A stretch of DNA of 64,000 nt from Locusta migratoria. Its lineage: Eukaryota; Arthropoda; Insecta; Orthoptera; Acrididae. A model generated the notes under the pieces. That model had not been told where the DNA came from. It did no database searches and was given only the letters and a program-made list of their open reading frames with translations. Position 1 is the stretch's first letter; each line of letters starts with the position of its first letter. The position numbers were made by a program, and so were the translations under genes. The stretch is from the NCBI GenBank assembly GCA_026315105.1, contig CM048755.1, forward strand, positions 756,791,301 through 756,855,300, written 5' to 3'. Positions 52,530-62,979 of this stretch are shown piece by piece.

Positions 52530-53034
52530 AGAATCCAGTTTTCACTCTGCAGCGGAGTGTGCGCTGATATGTAACTTCCTGGCGGCACCCGGGATTCGAA
52601 CCTTCGACTTTTGACTTTCACGGGCAAGCGCTCTACCGTCTGAGCTATCCCGACACGCTTCATAGACCGTCGTCACAACTTTACTTCTGTCTGTTCCTCA
52701 CCCCCCACTTTAGAAACTTCACAGAAGTCCACCTGCGAAGCTTGCAGGACTAGTACTCCTGAACGAAAGGATGTGGTGGAGACATGGCTTAGCCACAGCC
52801 TAAGGGATGTTTCCAGAATGAGGAGTGCTAGTCCTGAAAGGTTCACAGGAGAACTTGTGTGAAGTTTCGAAAGTAGGAGGGGAGGTACTGGCAGAAGCGA
52901 AGTTTTGTGGATGGACCGTAAAGCGTGTCAGGATAGCTCAGATGGTAGAGCACTTGCCAATGAAAGGCAAAGGTCCTAGGTTCGAATCCCGTTTCTGGCC
53001 CACAATTTTTTTAATTGCCAGAAAGTTTGAAGTG
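52530..53034. mobile_element. Foldback element with a tRNA-like head in each arm
   Basis: The left arm (52530-52760) holds, on the minus strand, 'gggatagctcagacggtaga' (A box) and 'ggttcgaatcccggg' (B box). The right arm (52815-53034) holds, on the plus strand, 'aggatagctcagatggtaga' and 'ggttcgaatcccgtt'. Beyond the heads the arms are inverted copies of each other ('gtgctagtcctg', 'tgtgaagttt', 'agaagcgaagtt'). The centre has a small palindrome ('ggcttagccacagcctaag'). Heads resemble Glu/Lys-type tRNA but lack a foldable acceptor stem, so I do not call tRNA genes. Confidence 0.85.
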
Positions 53035-53732
53035 TAATGTTGTTGATCGCGAAAGCTTTCTGTAAAACTTATCTTGTTTTGCATAGCAACTTTACAAAGA
53101 ATGAAGAAGAAATTGATTCAGTACAACGCAAACACAGGAAATCTGATTTTAGGTTTTGAGGGAATATCAAAGTTAGTGCGACCTACTCGTATTTACTGGA
53201 TGTTTTTGACCCTTAATTGGGCGACCTTTTAGGATACTCTGTTTCTGCAATTTCTGCATTGTTTGGTAATGACACAGCTACTCCGGTTACTGTACTGTCC
53301 ATCCACGGTTAGCTGACGATTCGTGCGCTGGCTGTTGGGAGCGGCAGGAGGCTTGTACTATAATCTGGCGAGGGGGGGGGGGAGGCGAGTATCCGCTAGC
53401 AGAAGACAGCGTCGCAGTGTTGGAAACGTTACCCGTAACAATGTGACAATGTGCGCAGTAATATTTCATGTCTAGGGGCAGCGTAACGTTGACAGCAATC
53501 CGAAATAAATGGATGTCCTTCAAGTAGTGCAGACGTTTTGTGCTGCTGGAATCATCAGGTAAAATCGTCTTCACTTGTCAAATTAATATACTTCCATCTA
53601 ATTACCAATGCACTACTAGTTCGGACGCACTATGGCGTCATTCTCAAGTTCCTATGATTAAAAAAATATTACAATGATTCAACCACATTAAACAGTGAAA
53701 AGTTTAATAATTTGTCAAACCATGTGCTCCGC
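53035..53732. other. No feature recognised
   Basis: A G run at 53372-53383; the 95-codon minus-strand frame at 53287-53574 lacks domains. Confidence 0.45.
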
Positions 53733-53920
53733 ACGGGAATGGCCGTGTGATCTGGGCCGCAATGTCGTGGAGTACGCGGCCACTCCCAGCAGAGGTTCGA
53801 GTCCTCTCTCGTGCATAGGTGTATGTGTTGCCCTTCGAATAAGTTAGAGTAGATTGTAAGACTAGGGACCTACGACCTTAGAAGTTTGGTTCCTTCGGAT
53901 TACAAACATTTGAACTTTTT
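53733..53920 (+). mobile_element. SINE (type B), diverged
   Basis: Head 'gcacgggaatggccgtgtga', B box 'ggttcgagtcctctctcgtg', 'agtagattgtaagacta' and tail 'attacaaacatttgaac'. Target duplication not defined. Confidence 0.85.
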
Positions 53921-54425
53921 TTGGAACAATTTGTCCTACTTTTTTGTACAGTCTCCAATAAGTCGTTTGGCTCATTTAATATGTATAAAACATTTTTCGA
54001 TCATATTGTACAATTGTTTGAATTTTCAAGTGGTCAGTCTTATAGTCCAATTATTCCAAAGTTGTAAATATGTAGAGAAAACTATACCAATTTCGCATGG
54101 CTTCCTCTGTATAGGGATTCGCATATACACTCCTAGCGGAGCTCAGAATCCGTTACCTATTGAATTATATTCAGTGCCTGAAAGCCCAGTGTTCAGCTGT
54201 TGGCAATTGTTTCATCCTTTATGATGAAAGGTGAAACAAGTGTGCCCACAGCTGAACACGACCATTCACGATCTAAATTATCTGTGTTTTTTTATTATTT
54301 TGTGGTAAATTTAGATAATTTACACTGTTTAATGTGATTGATTCATTGTAATATTTTTGTGATCATAGGCATCTGAAAATGACGCCATAGTGCACGGAAA
54401 CTAATAGTGCATTGGTAGTCAATTA
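53921..54425. other. No feature recognised
   Basis: A 112-codon frame at 53886-54224 begins inside the SINE tail and has no domain. 'gtgttcagctg' is mirrored by 'cagctgaacac' around 54190-54260, a weak stem. Confidence 0.45.
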
Positions 54426-54606
54426 GCCGCGGCGGACCGGCCGAGCGCATTGAGGCGCTATGCTACGATGCGCGAGGCCGACCTCCGTCGGGGTTCGAAC
54501 CCCCCTCGGGCATGGATGTGTGTCCTGTCTTTAGTGTAAGTTAGTTCATAAGTAGTTTCTAAGTTTAGGGACTGATGACCCCACAGTTAAGGTTTTTTTT
54601 TTTTTC
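54426..54606 (+). mobile_element. SINE with T-rich end
   Basis: Head 'ccgcggcggaccggccgagc', B box 'ggttcgaaccccc', body to 'gactgatgacccc', then a run of fourteen T in place of the usual tail. The 3' end was probably lost to slippage or recombination. Confidence 0.85.
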
Positions 54607-54695
54607 TTCTAGAAGCGACTGTGGAACATATTTTGTGTGTTTCCTATAGCAGTTACACGTGACAATAACTGTAATAAAATTTATTTCATATATAT

Positions 54696-55034
54696 TGTTC
54701 TGGCGTGAAGTGAGCGCCACACGCCAGACGCGAGAGAACGATCGTGGAGAAGGCAGTGGTCGACCGACAGCCTATCGCATGCCGGCGCCGCGCCTCTCGG
54801 AGGGAGTAACCCTGGACGCGCGCCCTCCACAAGCTGCTATATCTAGCTGCGCAACTAGCACCATACGGAAGACGCCGCGAGAAGAGAGAAGAAACCGACA
54901 AATGTTCTAAAGTTGAGTATTGTATTCTTCAGTCAATAAGACTTGTAATACTAATCTCTATAGAACTGTTTTAGCTGACTACGATTCCTGTACCGTACCT
55001 TTCCTGACAACTAGACCGGGACGAGTACTCAACA
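54696..55034. mobile_element. Possible solo LTR (tentative)
   Basis: The interval starts 'tgttctggcg', ends 'gtactcaaca' (TG...CA), and has LTR-like composition: a GC-rich 5' half, 'gtcaataagac' and T-rich 3' part. It is followed by 'aaaggcagcgagga', which could be the start of an internal region. No clear 5-bp duplication was found. Confidence 0.3.
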
Positions 55035-55066
55035 AAAGGCAGCGAGGATGATATATAGTATATATA

Positions 55067-55090
55067 GTGTGTGTGTGTGTGTGTGTGTGT
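55067..55090. repeat. (GT)n microsatellite
   Basis: Twelve GT units, preceded by (ta)n. Confidence 0.95.
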
Positions 55091-55256
55091 TTAAATTAAC
55101 TCACAAAGCCCTTAAGGACATGTTCACCCTCCACAGGCTTGTCCCTCCCACCCCCAAGAAGAAAATTCTGTATCCGCCTCTGCATCAGAACATCTCTTCT
55201 CCTATAGTCCTCGCACAATTTTTCTACGTGACATACCGCCTTTCTCCAATCTTCTA

Positions 55257-55454
55257 GCCGCGGTGGAGTAGCCGAGCGGTCTAAAGCGTCTCGCTGCGGA
55301 ACGCGCGGTTTCTCGCTGTGGAGGTTCGAGTCCTCCCTGGGGCATGGGTGTGTGTGTTGTCCGTAGGTTAGTTTACCTAGGTTTAAGTAGTCTGTAAGCT
55401 ACGGACTGATGACCACGCAGTTCGGTCCGATAGATTTACAAACATTTGAACATT
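55257..55454 (+). mobile_element. SINE (type B), perfect 12-bp duplication, in the transposase C-terminus
   Basis: tccaatcttcta at 55245-55256 and 55455-55466. Full-length, close to the copy at 7421. Confidence 0.96.
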
Positions 55455-56004
55455 TCCAATCTTCTAATGCCAAAGCAGAAAAAGCATCAGCTGTAATTAT
55501 TTTCAGCCCCGTGAGCGAAACGCTTGAGATATTCTGAGTACGGGTTTTATTTTTTACAATATTCCAGATTAATTCGATGGGATTCAGGTCAGGATGGTAC
55601 AGAGACAGTCGAAGGGGGACAAATCCATTGTCTTGTAAACTTTTGTCAATACAAGAAACAGGAGACGTTTGGTGCCCCTTAACTAGTGTCAGAAGTTCGG
55701 CTTTCCGTAGGTCGAAGTCATAACGTATGTTGTTGTTGATCAGCCAGGATTGTATTGCACTTTTTAGAGAGCTAGAGGAAGGCTGTTTATACTCTTGTCT
55801 GTTGTGATATGGAGCATTACCAAAAACAATAATACTTCTTGGAGGTAAGCCTGGCATAAGTAGGGTTTCTAACTATATTTGAACGTTTTTGCTATCCATT
55901 TCTGAGTTATAGTTGGACGTTTTGTTTTTTGAATCATATGTGATAAGTGCACCCGAAATGAAACCCATGTCTCCGCCTGCATGAACAGCAATTAAACGGT
56001 GACC

Positions 56005-56204
56005 AAATGTTCAAATGTTTGTAAATCTATCGGACCAAACTGCGTGGTCATCAGTCAGTAGCTTTCAAGCTTCTTAAACTAAGGTGAACGAACTTAAGGA
56101 CAACAGACACACCCATGCCCCAGGGAGGACTCGAACCTCCGACGGCGAGCAACCGCGCACTCCGCAGCGAGGCGCCTTAGATCGCTCGGCTACTCCAGCG
56201 CGGC
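56005..56204 (-). mobile_element. SINE (type B), minus strand, perfect 12-bp duplication
   Basis: taaacggtgacc at 55993-56004 and 56205-56216. It separates the first catalytic motif of the transposase from the rest. Confidence 0.96.
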
Positions 56205-56560
56205 TAAACGGTGACCGGCACTTTTGTTTGACAACACTCCTCGCACACTATCACTTTGCCAACATTTATTTACTGTATAATGCGTGTGAATCCATGTTTC
56301 ATCTAAGTAAACTATTGGTCGCTTTGATTCTGATGCTATATTTTTACGTAAAAGCCTGAGAAAGTAAGCCCTTTCAGGAACAATGTCCTCTCGTACACAT
56401 AAAACAACACGTTTATTTTGGCACCTTCTAAAACTAAATTCGTAGACAAAATAATTTTTCTAAGTGTTGCCTTGCTACTTTGAAACTCAGATCTGTTCGA
56501 CAAAAGTTTTGTAGTTTTCATAAAGTTGGTATTTCTTTATATTGTTCGTAATACCGTTGA

Positions 56561-56938
56561 AATTACTGCCTGATCGATCACGTACTTATTGTGAGATTCT
56601 TGCTTTTTCTTCTTTTTCGGCGTAGAAACGTGAGTTCCACTCTGCTCGGCATCGTGTCCTTCTTTCCGAAATTTGCTCAGCTTTAACACTTTGGCAGCAC
56701 GTCCCGTCGCCTTCTGCCCGGCACGGTCAATCCCTTCCGCTTCTCGTCATCAACGAATTTAATTACGTTAATCGCAAGCCACCGCGCCTGTCGACGAAGA
56801 CACTTTCCACGCTCATCTTCCATTCTCGCACTTACAGCTAACAACTCTCACTAGTGTAACCGCAGCCCAGCTGTGACCAAGTTAGTTCCTGCCGCTGCCG
56901 CTGCCGTGTCACCACTTCGCCTTGCCTGGTGATACATA
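56561..56938. other. Probable transposase N-terminal remains, not readable
   Basis: Basic codons near 56600 on the minus strand ('KKKKQESHNK'-like) may belong to the transposase N-terminus; no motif can be supported. Confidence 0.35.
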
Positions 56939-56940
56939 TA

Positions 56941-57519
56941 CAGGGTGAATGCGCACTCTGGCTTTGCGGCGCGATTCCTCACATGCTAGCAATAAAAAAA
57001 TGTCTCTCACAAAATTTCGTCCTGCACATATTTCCGGCATTAAATTGACGTCGAAGATGTAGATGGGTGCCCCATACGTCAATGTGTTTCAGAATTACAC
57101 TACTACACCAGACTTCTAGGGGATGTGGGAGGTGTCTTGAGGAACAAAGTGAGCATAGAAACCCATGCCCGGAAACGTCATCCAATGGCGCAACAGAGCG
57201 TGGGACTGCTGGAGGGGATGTCTCGCGGCAGGAGATGGTGCCTGTAACTTGGACTCTCCGTAGTGTCGTTGAATGGCGTTTCCGAGCATGGGTTTCCATG
57301 CTCATTTTGTTCCTCAAAGCGTCTAATACATCTATTACAAGTTTGTCGGTGTAATTACGAAACACACTGACGTATTGAACACACAGCCATCTCAGTCTTT
57401 GACGTCCATTTACTGGCGGAAATATGCGCATGATGAAATGTTGTGGGAGACATTTTTCATTGTTGGCAGGTGAGAAATTACGCTGCGAAGTCCGAGTGCG
57501 TGAATTTCGATTCACTCTG
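56941..57519. mobile_element. Long-TIR MITE (mariner-type, TA duplication) in a LINE tail
   Basis: 'cagggtgaatgcgcactctg' at 56941 is mirrored by 'cgtgaatttcgattcactctg' to 57519, and the arms stay alignable for over 120 bases ('aaaaatgtctctcacaaaat' against the inverse of 'gttgtgggagacattttt'). An inner inverted pair lies at 57136-57185 and 57271-57318. TA flanks both ends (56939-56940, 57520-57521). It interrupts the last bases of the LINE at 57522. No transposase. Confidence 0.87.
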
Positions 57520-57521
57520 TA

Positions 57522-60010
57522 TACTCGGCAATCCACCGTAAAGTGCATGGCAGAGGGAACACTGTACCACTACTAGCCATTTCTTTCCGATTCCACTCCC
57601 AAATACAACATGGGAAAAAATAATGTTTATACACCTTTGTACGAGTCCTAATTTATCTTATCTTGTCTTTGAGATCTTTACGCGAAATGTAAGTAGGCGC
57701 CAGGAAGATCGCTCTACATTCAGCTTCAAATTCCGGCCCTCTAAATTTCCTCCTCCTCCGGCGATTCCCATTTGAGTTCCCGGAGCGTTTCTGTGACACT
57801 CGCGCATCGGTCGAACCTACTAGTAACGAACATATCTGCTCGCCTCTGAGCAGCTTTTATGTCTTTCTTTAAACTGATCTGCTGCGGGTCCCAAACATTT
57901 GAGCTATACTCAACACGTGGTCGTACGGCGTTTTATGCGCAGCCTCTTTACAGGTGAAGTACATCTTCCTAAAATTCTCCCCATAAACCAAAGTCGGCTG
58001 TCCGCCTTACTCACGACTCTCCTTCCATGTTCGTTCCATTCATATCACTCTGCAATGCTACACCTAGATATTTGAACGACGCGACTGCATCAACACGCTC
58101 ACTACTAATGCTGTATTGGTACATTATGGGATTGTTTTTCCTACTCATATGCATCACCTTACATTTTTCTTCATTTAAAGCTAGCTGCCATTCTTCGCAC
58201 CAACTAGAAATTTTGTCGAAGTCATCCTGTAAGCTATTACAGTCAGTTAAAGACGACACCCTCCCGTACACCACAGCATCATCAGCAGACAGCCGCAAAT
58301 TACAAGTTACTCTGTCCATCAGATCATTTATATAGACATAAAATAATAGCGGTCCTATCACATTCCCCTTACATAGGAAGTTTTCCAGCCAGTCACAAAT
58401 CTGTGAACCGATTCCATATGCTCGTATCTTCGCTAGCAGTCTGCAGTGTGGCACTGCGTCAAACGCCTTTTAAAAGTCGAGAAAAACACACACTGCCTGT
58501 TGCTCTTCATTAATGGCTCGCAAGATGTCATGTGAGAAAAGGGCAAGTGATTTTCACACGAACTATGTTTCCTAAAACCGTGCTGAATCATAGAAAGAAG
58601 CTTTTACGCCTCAAAGAAATTTACTATATTCGAACTGAGAATAGGCTCCGAAGTCCTACAGGAAACTGATGTCAATGATATTGACCTGTAATTATGTGGG
58701 TCAGTTCTTTTACCTTTCTTATAAACGGGAGTCACCTGTGCTTTTTCCCAATCACTAGGAACTCTGATCTGAATTAAAGATATACGATAAATGCAAGCTA
58801 AGTAAGGGGCCAATGCCGCAGAATAATCTTTGTAAAACCGAACTGGTATTCTATCCCGACTAGGAGACTTTTTTGTATTCAGCTCTCACCTGCTTATCTA
58901 CACCGGAAATACCTATCACTATGTCCTCAATTTGTGAGTTGCGTTGATCAAATGATGATACGTTTGTACGGTTCTCCTGCGTGTAAGATTTCTTAAAGGT
59001 TTTATTTAGAACTTCAGCTAACCGTTTGCTTTCTTCTATTACTGCTCCGGAATGATGAACGAGTGACTAGATAGTGGCCTTTGACCCGCTTATCGATAAT
59101 ACATAGGACCAGATTTTCTTTTGGGTTCTCGGAAAGACCTTTCCCTAAGGTATGGCTGTGATAATTATTGTATGCTTCGCGCATCGATCTTCTTCCAGCG
59201 CACGAACCTCTACTAACTTTTGCCTGTCTTCGTTTGCTTGTTCATTTTTGAACAGCCTTTGCTTTCTCAGTAGCTTTCTAATATCATTATTATACCACGG
59301 TGGATTTATTCCATCCTTAATCTACTTTACAGGCACATATTTTTCTAACCTTTTACTTACAATGTATTTAAATGTAGTCCACAATTCCTCTACATCCATT
59401 GTACCGGAACTAAACGATGTCCATTCATTTTCTAATTGCGATGCTAACAATTGCTTATCGGTTCTTTCTAACAGAAACACGCTCCTAGCCTTCTTGAATT
59501 GTTTAATAATTTTGGCCACCATTGACGCAATGACGATATCATGGTCACTAACTCCTGTCCCTACACTGACATCGTTAATAAGGTCTGGCCTTTTTGTAGC
59601 TATACGCTCTAAAATATTTCCATTGTGTGTGTGTGTGTGTGTGTGTGTGTGATGACTTACTGCTCAAGACAGTTTTCAGAAAACGTGCCCAATAGTAGTT
59701 CGGAAGACTGCTTGTCTATACCGCCTGAAATGAAACTAGAGAGGTCCCAATCTATACTCCTAAAGTTGAAGTCTCCCCTGACTAATATTGTATAGCCCGG
59801 ATACCTACGCACTACATGGAGTAGACTTTCTTTCAACGGCTCTATAGCTGCTACAGCAGCACTGGAGGGCCGGTGAAAACACCCAACTATTGGCTTTACT
59901 TCTCTTAGTCCTGTCGCACTTGCCCAGATAACTTCGCAGTTACTTCCAACCTGGACCTCGGTAGAAACTGTATCTCTGTCCACTGCGATGAACACTCCCC
60001 CTCAAGTTGT
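57522..60010 (-). pseudogene. Jockey/CR1-type LINE, endonuclease part, RT and tail, minus strand
   Basis: Longest copy of the family seen at 880-1847 and 4038-4375. From 59995 on the minus strand: 'MFIAVDRDTVSTEVQVGSN' and 'VRGDFNFRSIDWDL' (endonuclease GDxN motif), then 'VGTGVSDHDIV'-type bases (59550, SDH motif), 'LENEWTSFSSGTMDVEELW' (59430), 'IRVPSDWEKAQVTPVYKKG' (58770, RT entry), 'HNYRSISLTSV' (58700), 'GNVIGPLLFYVYINDLMDR' (58360) and 'RLSADDAVVYG' (58290; the usual FADD has Ser for Phe). The 3' tail runs to 57522. A (GT)n run at 59624 and frame breaks between all pieces show it is dead. The endonuclease N-terminus is missing. Confidence 0.88.
59624..59651. repeat. (GT)14 microsatellite inside the LINE
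   Basis: It lies between the endonuclease GDFN part and the SDH part and probably replaces a short coding stretch. Confidence 0.95.
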
Positions 60011-61002
60011 GTTCGATCTGTCTATCCTGGCAGTCGGCCGCGAGCGTAAAAAGATGAAGACTGTTCACGTATCACTTTACATGTCGTAAAACCGCTTCCG
60101 CAAGAGTAGTTTGCTTTCGCGAATAAAGTCGTACATTCTGTGAAATGATTTGTCTTCGTAGATAAAAGAAGAGTGCCTGTTTGTTATTCTCGTTTGCTTA
60201 CGGTCGCGGCTGATGTAATACATCACGACACTGTCTGTAGTGTCCCGCAAGTGTTCTACTGAGAGCATCGGGCAGGCTGTTGTGGCGGTAAACTATGCGA
60301 CATTCCTTGTAACAAGCCTTCCTTTCACAAACGTAATGTTCCATTTAAATATATATATTACTAAAAAGTTAGTAATATAAGATACGAACAAACAGCACTC
60401 AGTATCTCTAACTGATTTTCTAGGCACCACAAGAAATTCGCCATATCTACTTGCCCACAACCAATCGCAGGTTATTACGTCAGCGTTCAAGTGTTCAGTG
60501 CTCGAAATATATGAGGTGAAATATATTTAGCAGCCCGCTTTGAGCCTCATGTGGCTTTGAGTGTGAAAAATAGCAGTTAGGTAAACTTTAAATAAAGAGT
60601 GTAAAATCAATTATCTATCCCTTCTGAATGGGTAAGTTCTGTGACCTTAAGTTCCTAATATTCAACGACTAAATAAATCCACGTCTCTGTGAAAGTTATT
60701 CTTCGTTCCTTTCCGAACTTATTCGTTCAATGTAACACTGCACAACTCTCCACCTTTTATTTTTACGTTTACCAGAATGTGTAGATAGAACAACAATGAT
60801 AAATAATATAGGTATGCACAAAAAGTATGTAATGTCCGATATGAGCCCGTGCAAGCCGTAATACATTTCATCTTGTGAAATGTAGCAGCACAATGGCGCC
60901 CAGCTGAAGTGTCCCTCTACGTACGTCTAGTTACCTGTACAAGGTCTTTGGCAATGTCACAGATAGAAATGCCGCAGAAGACAACTACACCTCTCTCGAT
61001 AC
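60011..61002. other. No feature recognised (1 kb)
   Basis: Three 60-65-codon minus-strand frames without domains. AT-rich. Confidence 0.4.
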
Positions 61003-62005
61003 TAGTCTTGTGTAGTTCACGAACGAACTAGTTCGGAAGAGCGCTCCCACACGCGAACTACGCGAACTAGTTCGCAAATCCCTCGGCTCTTAGTTCGTCC
61101 GCTCCTTTTCCGAAGACTGACGGGGAACAGCGAGAGGACGCGAGAGCGCGCAGAATCACGTAAATCCCTTCTACCAGTTAGCTTCATTTCGAGCTGAGAT
61201 GCAGCTCAGCTGTAGTTTCATAGTTCACTGCCACAAGAAATCTATTTTAAAAATAAAATACTACGAGTACTCTGTAGGCAAAGTAGTTGAATACAATTAT
61301 ATCACCCATTCGTGTAAATAACTGGTTTATTTGCCTAAGTATTTGATGTCAAATTGGCCAAAAATACGGGTAATAGCACACGCTTTGGCAACACGGATTC
61401 ATTATATAAAAAAGCTGTCATAAAAAAGAGCTTATTTGGTAGCGGTAGCAAAGGCCAAAAAGAGCGGACGAACTAGGAGCAGCGGACGAACTAGGAGCAG
61501 CGGACGAACTAGGAGCAGTGGACTATTATGTCAAACGTATCTCTCTTCATAGTTCGTTGGATTCTTTTCCTAAGACCGACGGGCAATAGCGAGAGGGCGC
61601 GTAGCAGAATCGAAAATCACGTGTTTGCCTTCTGCTGATGAGTCATTTCGAGGTGAGCGTCTGCCTGCTAGATTACATAGTTCAGTGCTACAAAATTTAT
61701 GTTTTGATGTGTTCTCCACTCTGCAATATCTGACTAATAAATTCCATAATGCCAAGATATAGAGAATTCTAACTTAAACGCGAGAAATTATCCACAAACT
61801 GTTTCTTTTGGTTTGCGTTATATCGTTCGGCTCAAGCACCAAGTGCATGAAGCAGGTAGGTGGGGGAACTTCCCCCTCCACCTGCACGCGCTAAACCATG
61901 CCGCTCAGCCGTCAATGGGAGCGGACGAACTAAAAGACCGAACTAGTTCGCGGCAGAGCCGCGAAATAATGTGAGCGCTCCCGATCGCGAACTATTATTA
62001 GTCCA
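61003..62005. mobile_element. Non-autonomous TIR element rich in 'gaactag', with internal duplication
   Basis: The left end ('tagttcacgaacgaactagt', 61013) and right end ('gatcgcgaactattattagt', 61984) are inverse of each other. Further in, 'agttcgtccgctcc' (61092) mirrors 'ggagcggacgaact' (61919). The element holds a direct duplication (61094-61255 and 61553-61720: 'cgacggg', 'gcgagag', 'aatcacg', 'tcatttcgag') and an 18-bp tandem repeat. No coding region. A hAT relation is possible from the end sequence but no target duplication was found. Confidence 0.7.
61463..61523. repeat. 18-bp tandem repeat, three copies plus a partial
   Basis: 'agcggacgaactaggagc' starts at 61463, 61481 and 61499; a fourth diverged start is at 61517. 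Confidence 0.95.
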
Positions 62006-62979
62006 GTCAATTGGTGCTCAAAACAGCCTGTTACGTAACAAAATTCCGAAAGTTTTTTTCTCAATGGTTCTGTATGTTTTTGGGGGCGCTGAATTCGAAT
62101 TTCAAGTCTGCTGCCATGTAGGAGGTCGGCTTCACAACGAAAAACTCAAAAAACCTCAAAATTTTCGCACTTTTTTTCAGTTTCTTGCTTATATCTCGAA
62201 AAACATGCGTTTCTCGAAGATGTTCATTCTGAGCAAAATTAAAGTAGACAAAAATTCCTACAAAATGCACTACTCATGGTTGATTTTCTGAAGAGCAGTA
62301 TAGGCGCTAGAAATCAATGAAAAAGAGCAAATTTTTGGCCCTTCTGCGAAAATGTCAAAAACGCACACTTGCACGCCCTGCAACTCGAGAAATATACATG
62401 TTATTAACAAAATCCGTACACGTGAAAGTACATTAAATTTCATACATGGTACGTCTATAATATTCCATTTTTTCGTACTGGGGGGGGGGGGAGAACCAAA
62501 AAGAAAATTACGAGCATTGCTTTCTGCGCTCTATAGTGTATCGCCCCCTTCCACATGCCTATCTCTCGCCGGCGCTATATTTTCGATGTGTTGCACTGAA
62601 AAGTGATGTTTTGAATGGATTAAAGAGAAAGTATGTTTGAAAAAAAAATTATCAAATTATATTTGGAACATTTTAGTTACATTACACTGAACAGAGAACT
62701 GAATATGAAATCAGCATGTGTTATGAAATGAGTGAGTGTCGAGCCCAGGATTGGGTTATCAAATGTTGTAACAAAACCTCCTACACCACATTAAATGTCC
62801 GTCAGCCGAGTCAAAGCGGTCCAACCCTGTCCCCACCCGCTAACGGGACGGTCCTTCCATTCCTTCGTTGGCCACATCCCTGCTAATAGGATCCAGACAC
62901 TTTCGACCGTCTAGCAGCCCATCTGATCTTGCGGTAGTTTAGTCAGGTCAGAGTTGCCAACGTGTTGTGGTCGAATCTT
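62006..62979. other. No feature recognised
   Basis: The 106-codon frame at 61971-62291 and its antisense partner lack domains. A G run is at 62480-62490. Confidence 0.4.

Larger units (their letters stand above)
55170..56560 (-). pseudogene. IS630/Tc1-like DDE transposase cut by two SINEs
   Basis: Reading the minus strand from about 56560: 'LFLKGLTFSGFYV'-type residues, then 'KRPIVYLDETWIHTHYTV' (about 56310, first catalytic Asp) and 'SVRGVLSNKSAGH' up to a SINE. After it come 'AVHAGGDMGFISGALITYDS' (55985) and the 152-codon frame from 55857: 'IIVFGNAPYHNR', where the second catalytic Asp of the usual DNAPYH is Gly (codon ggt), and 'YHPDLNPIELIWNIVKNK' with the Glu. The C-terminal '...ALALEDW' is cut by the second SINE and continues at 55245 as 'RKAVCHVEKLCEDYRRRD'. 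The element ends are not identified. Confidence 0.85.

Noticed and set aside
52583..53000. Two tRNA genes (Glu/Lys-like)
   Set aside because: A and B boxes are good, but acceptor stems do not pair, the anticodon arm is poor, and both sit in mirrored repeat arms; they are tRNA-derived repeat heads.
56979..57548. 189-codon minus-strand frame
   Set aside because: It lies across a palindromic MITE and into a LINE tail; no domain, and a frame crossing an element boundary is not expected to be functional.
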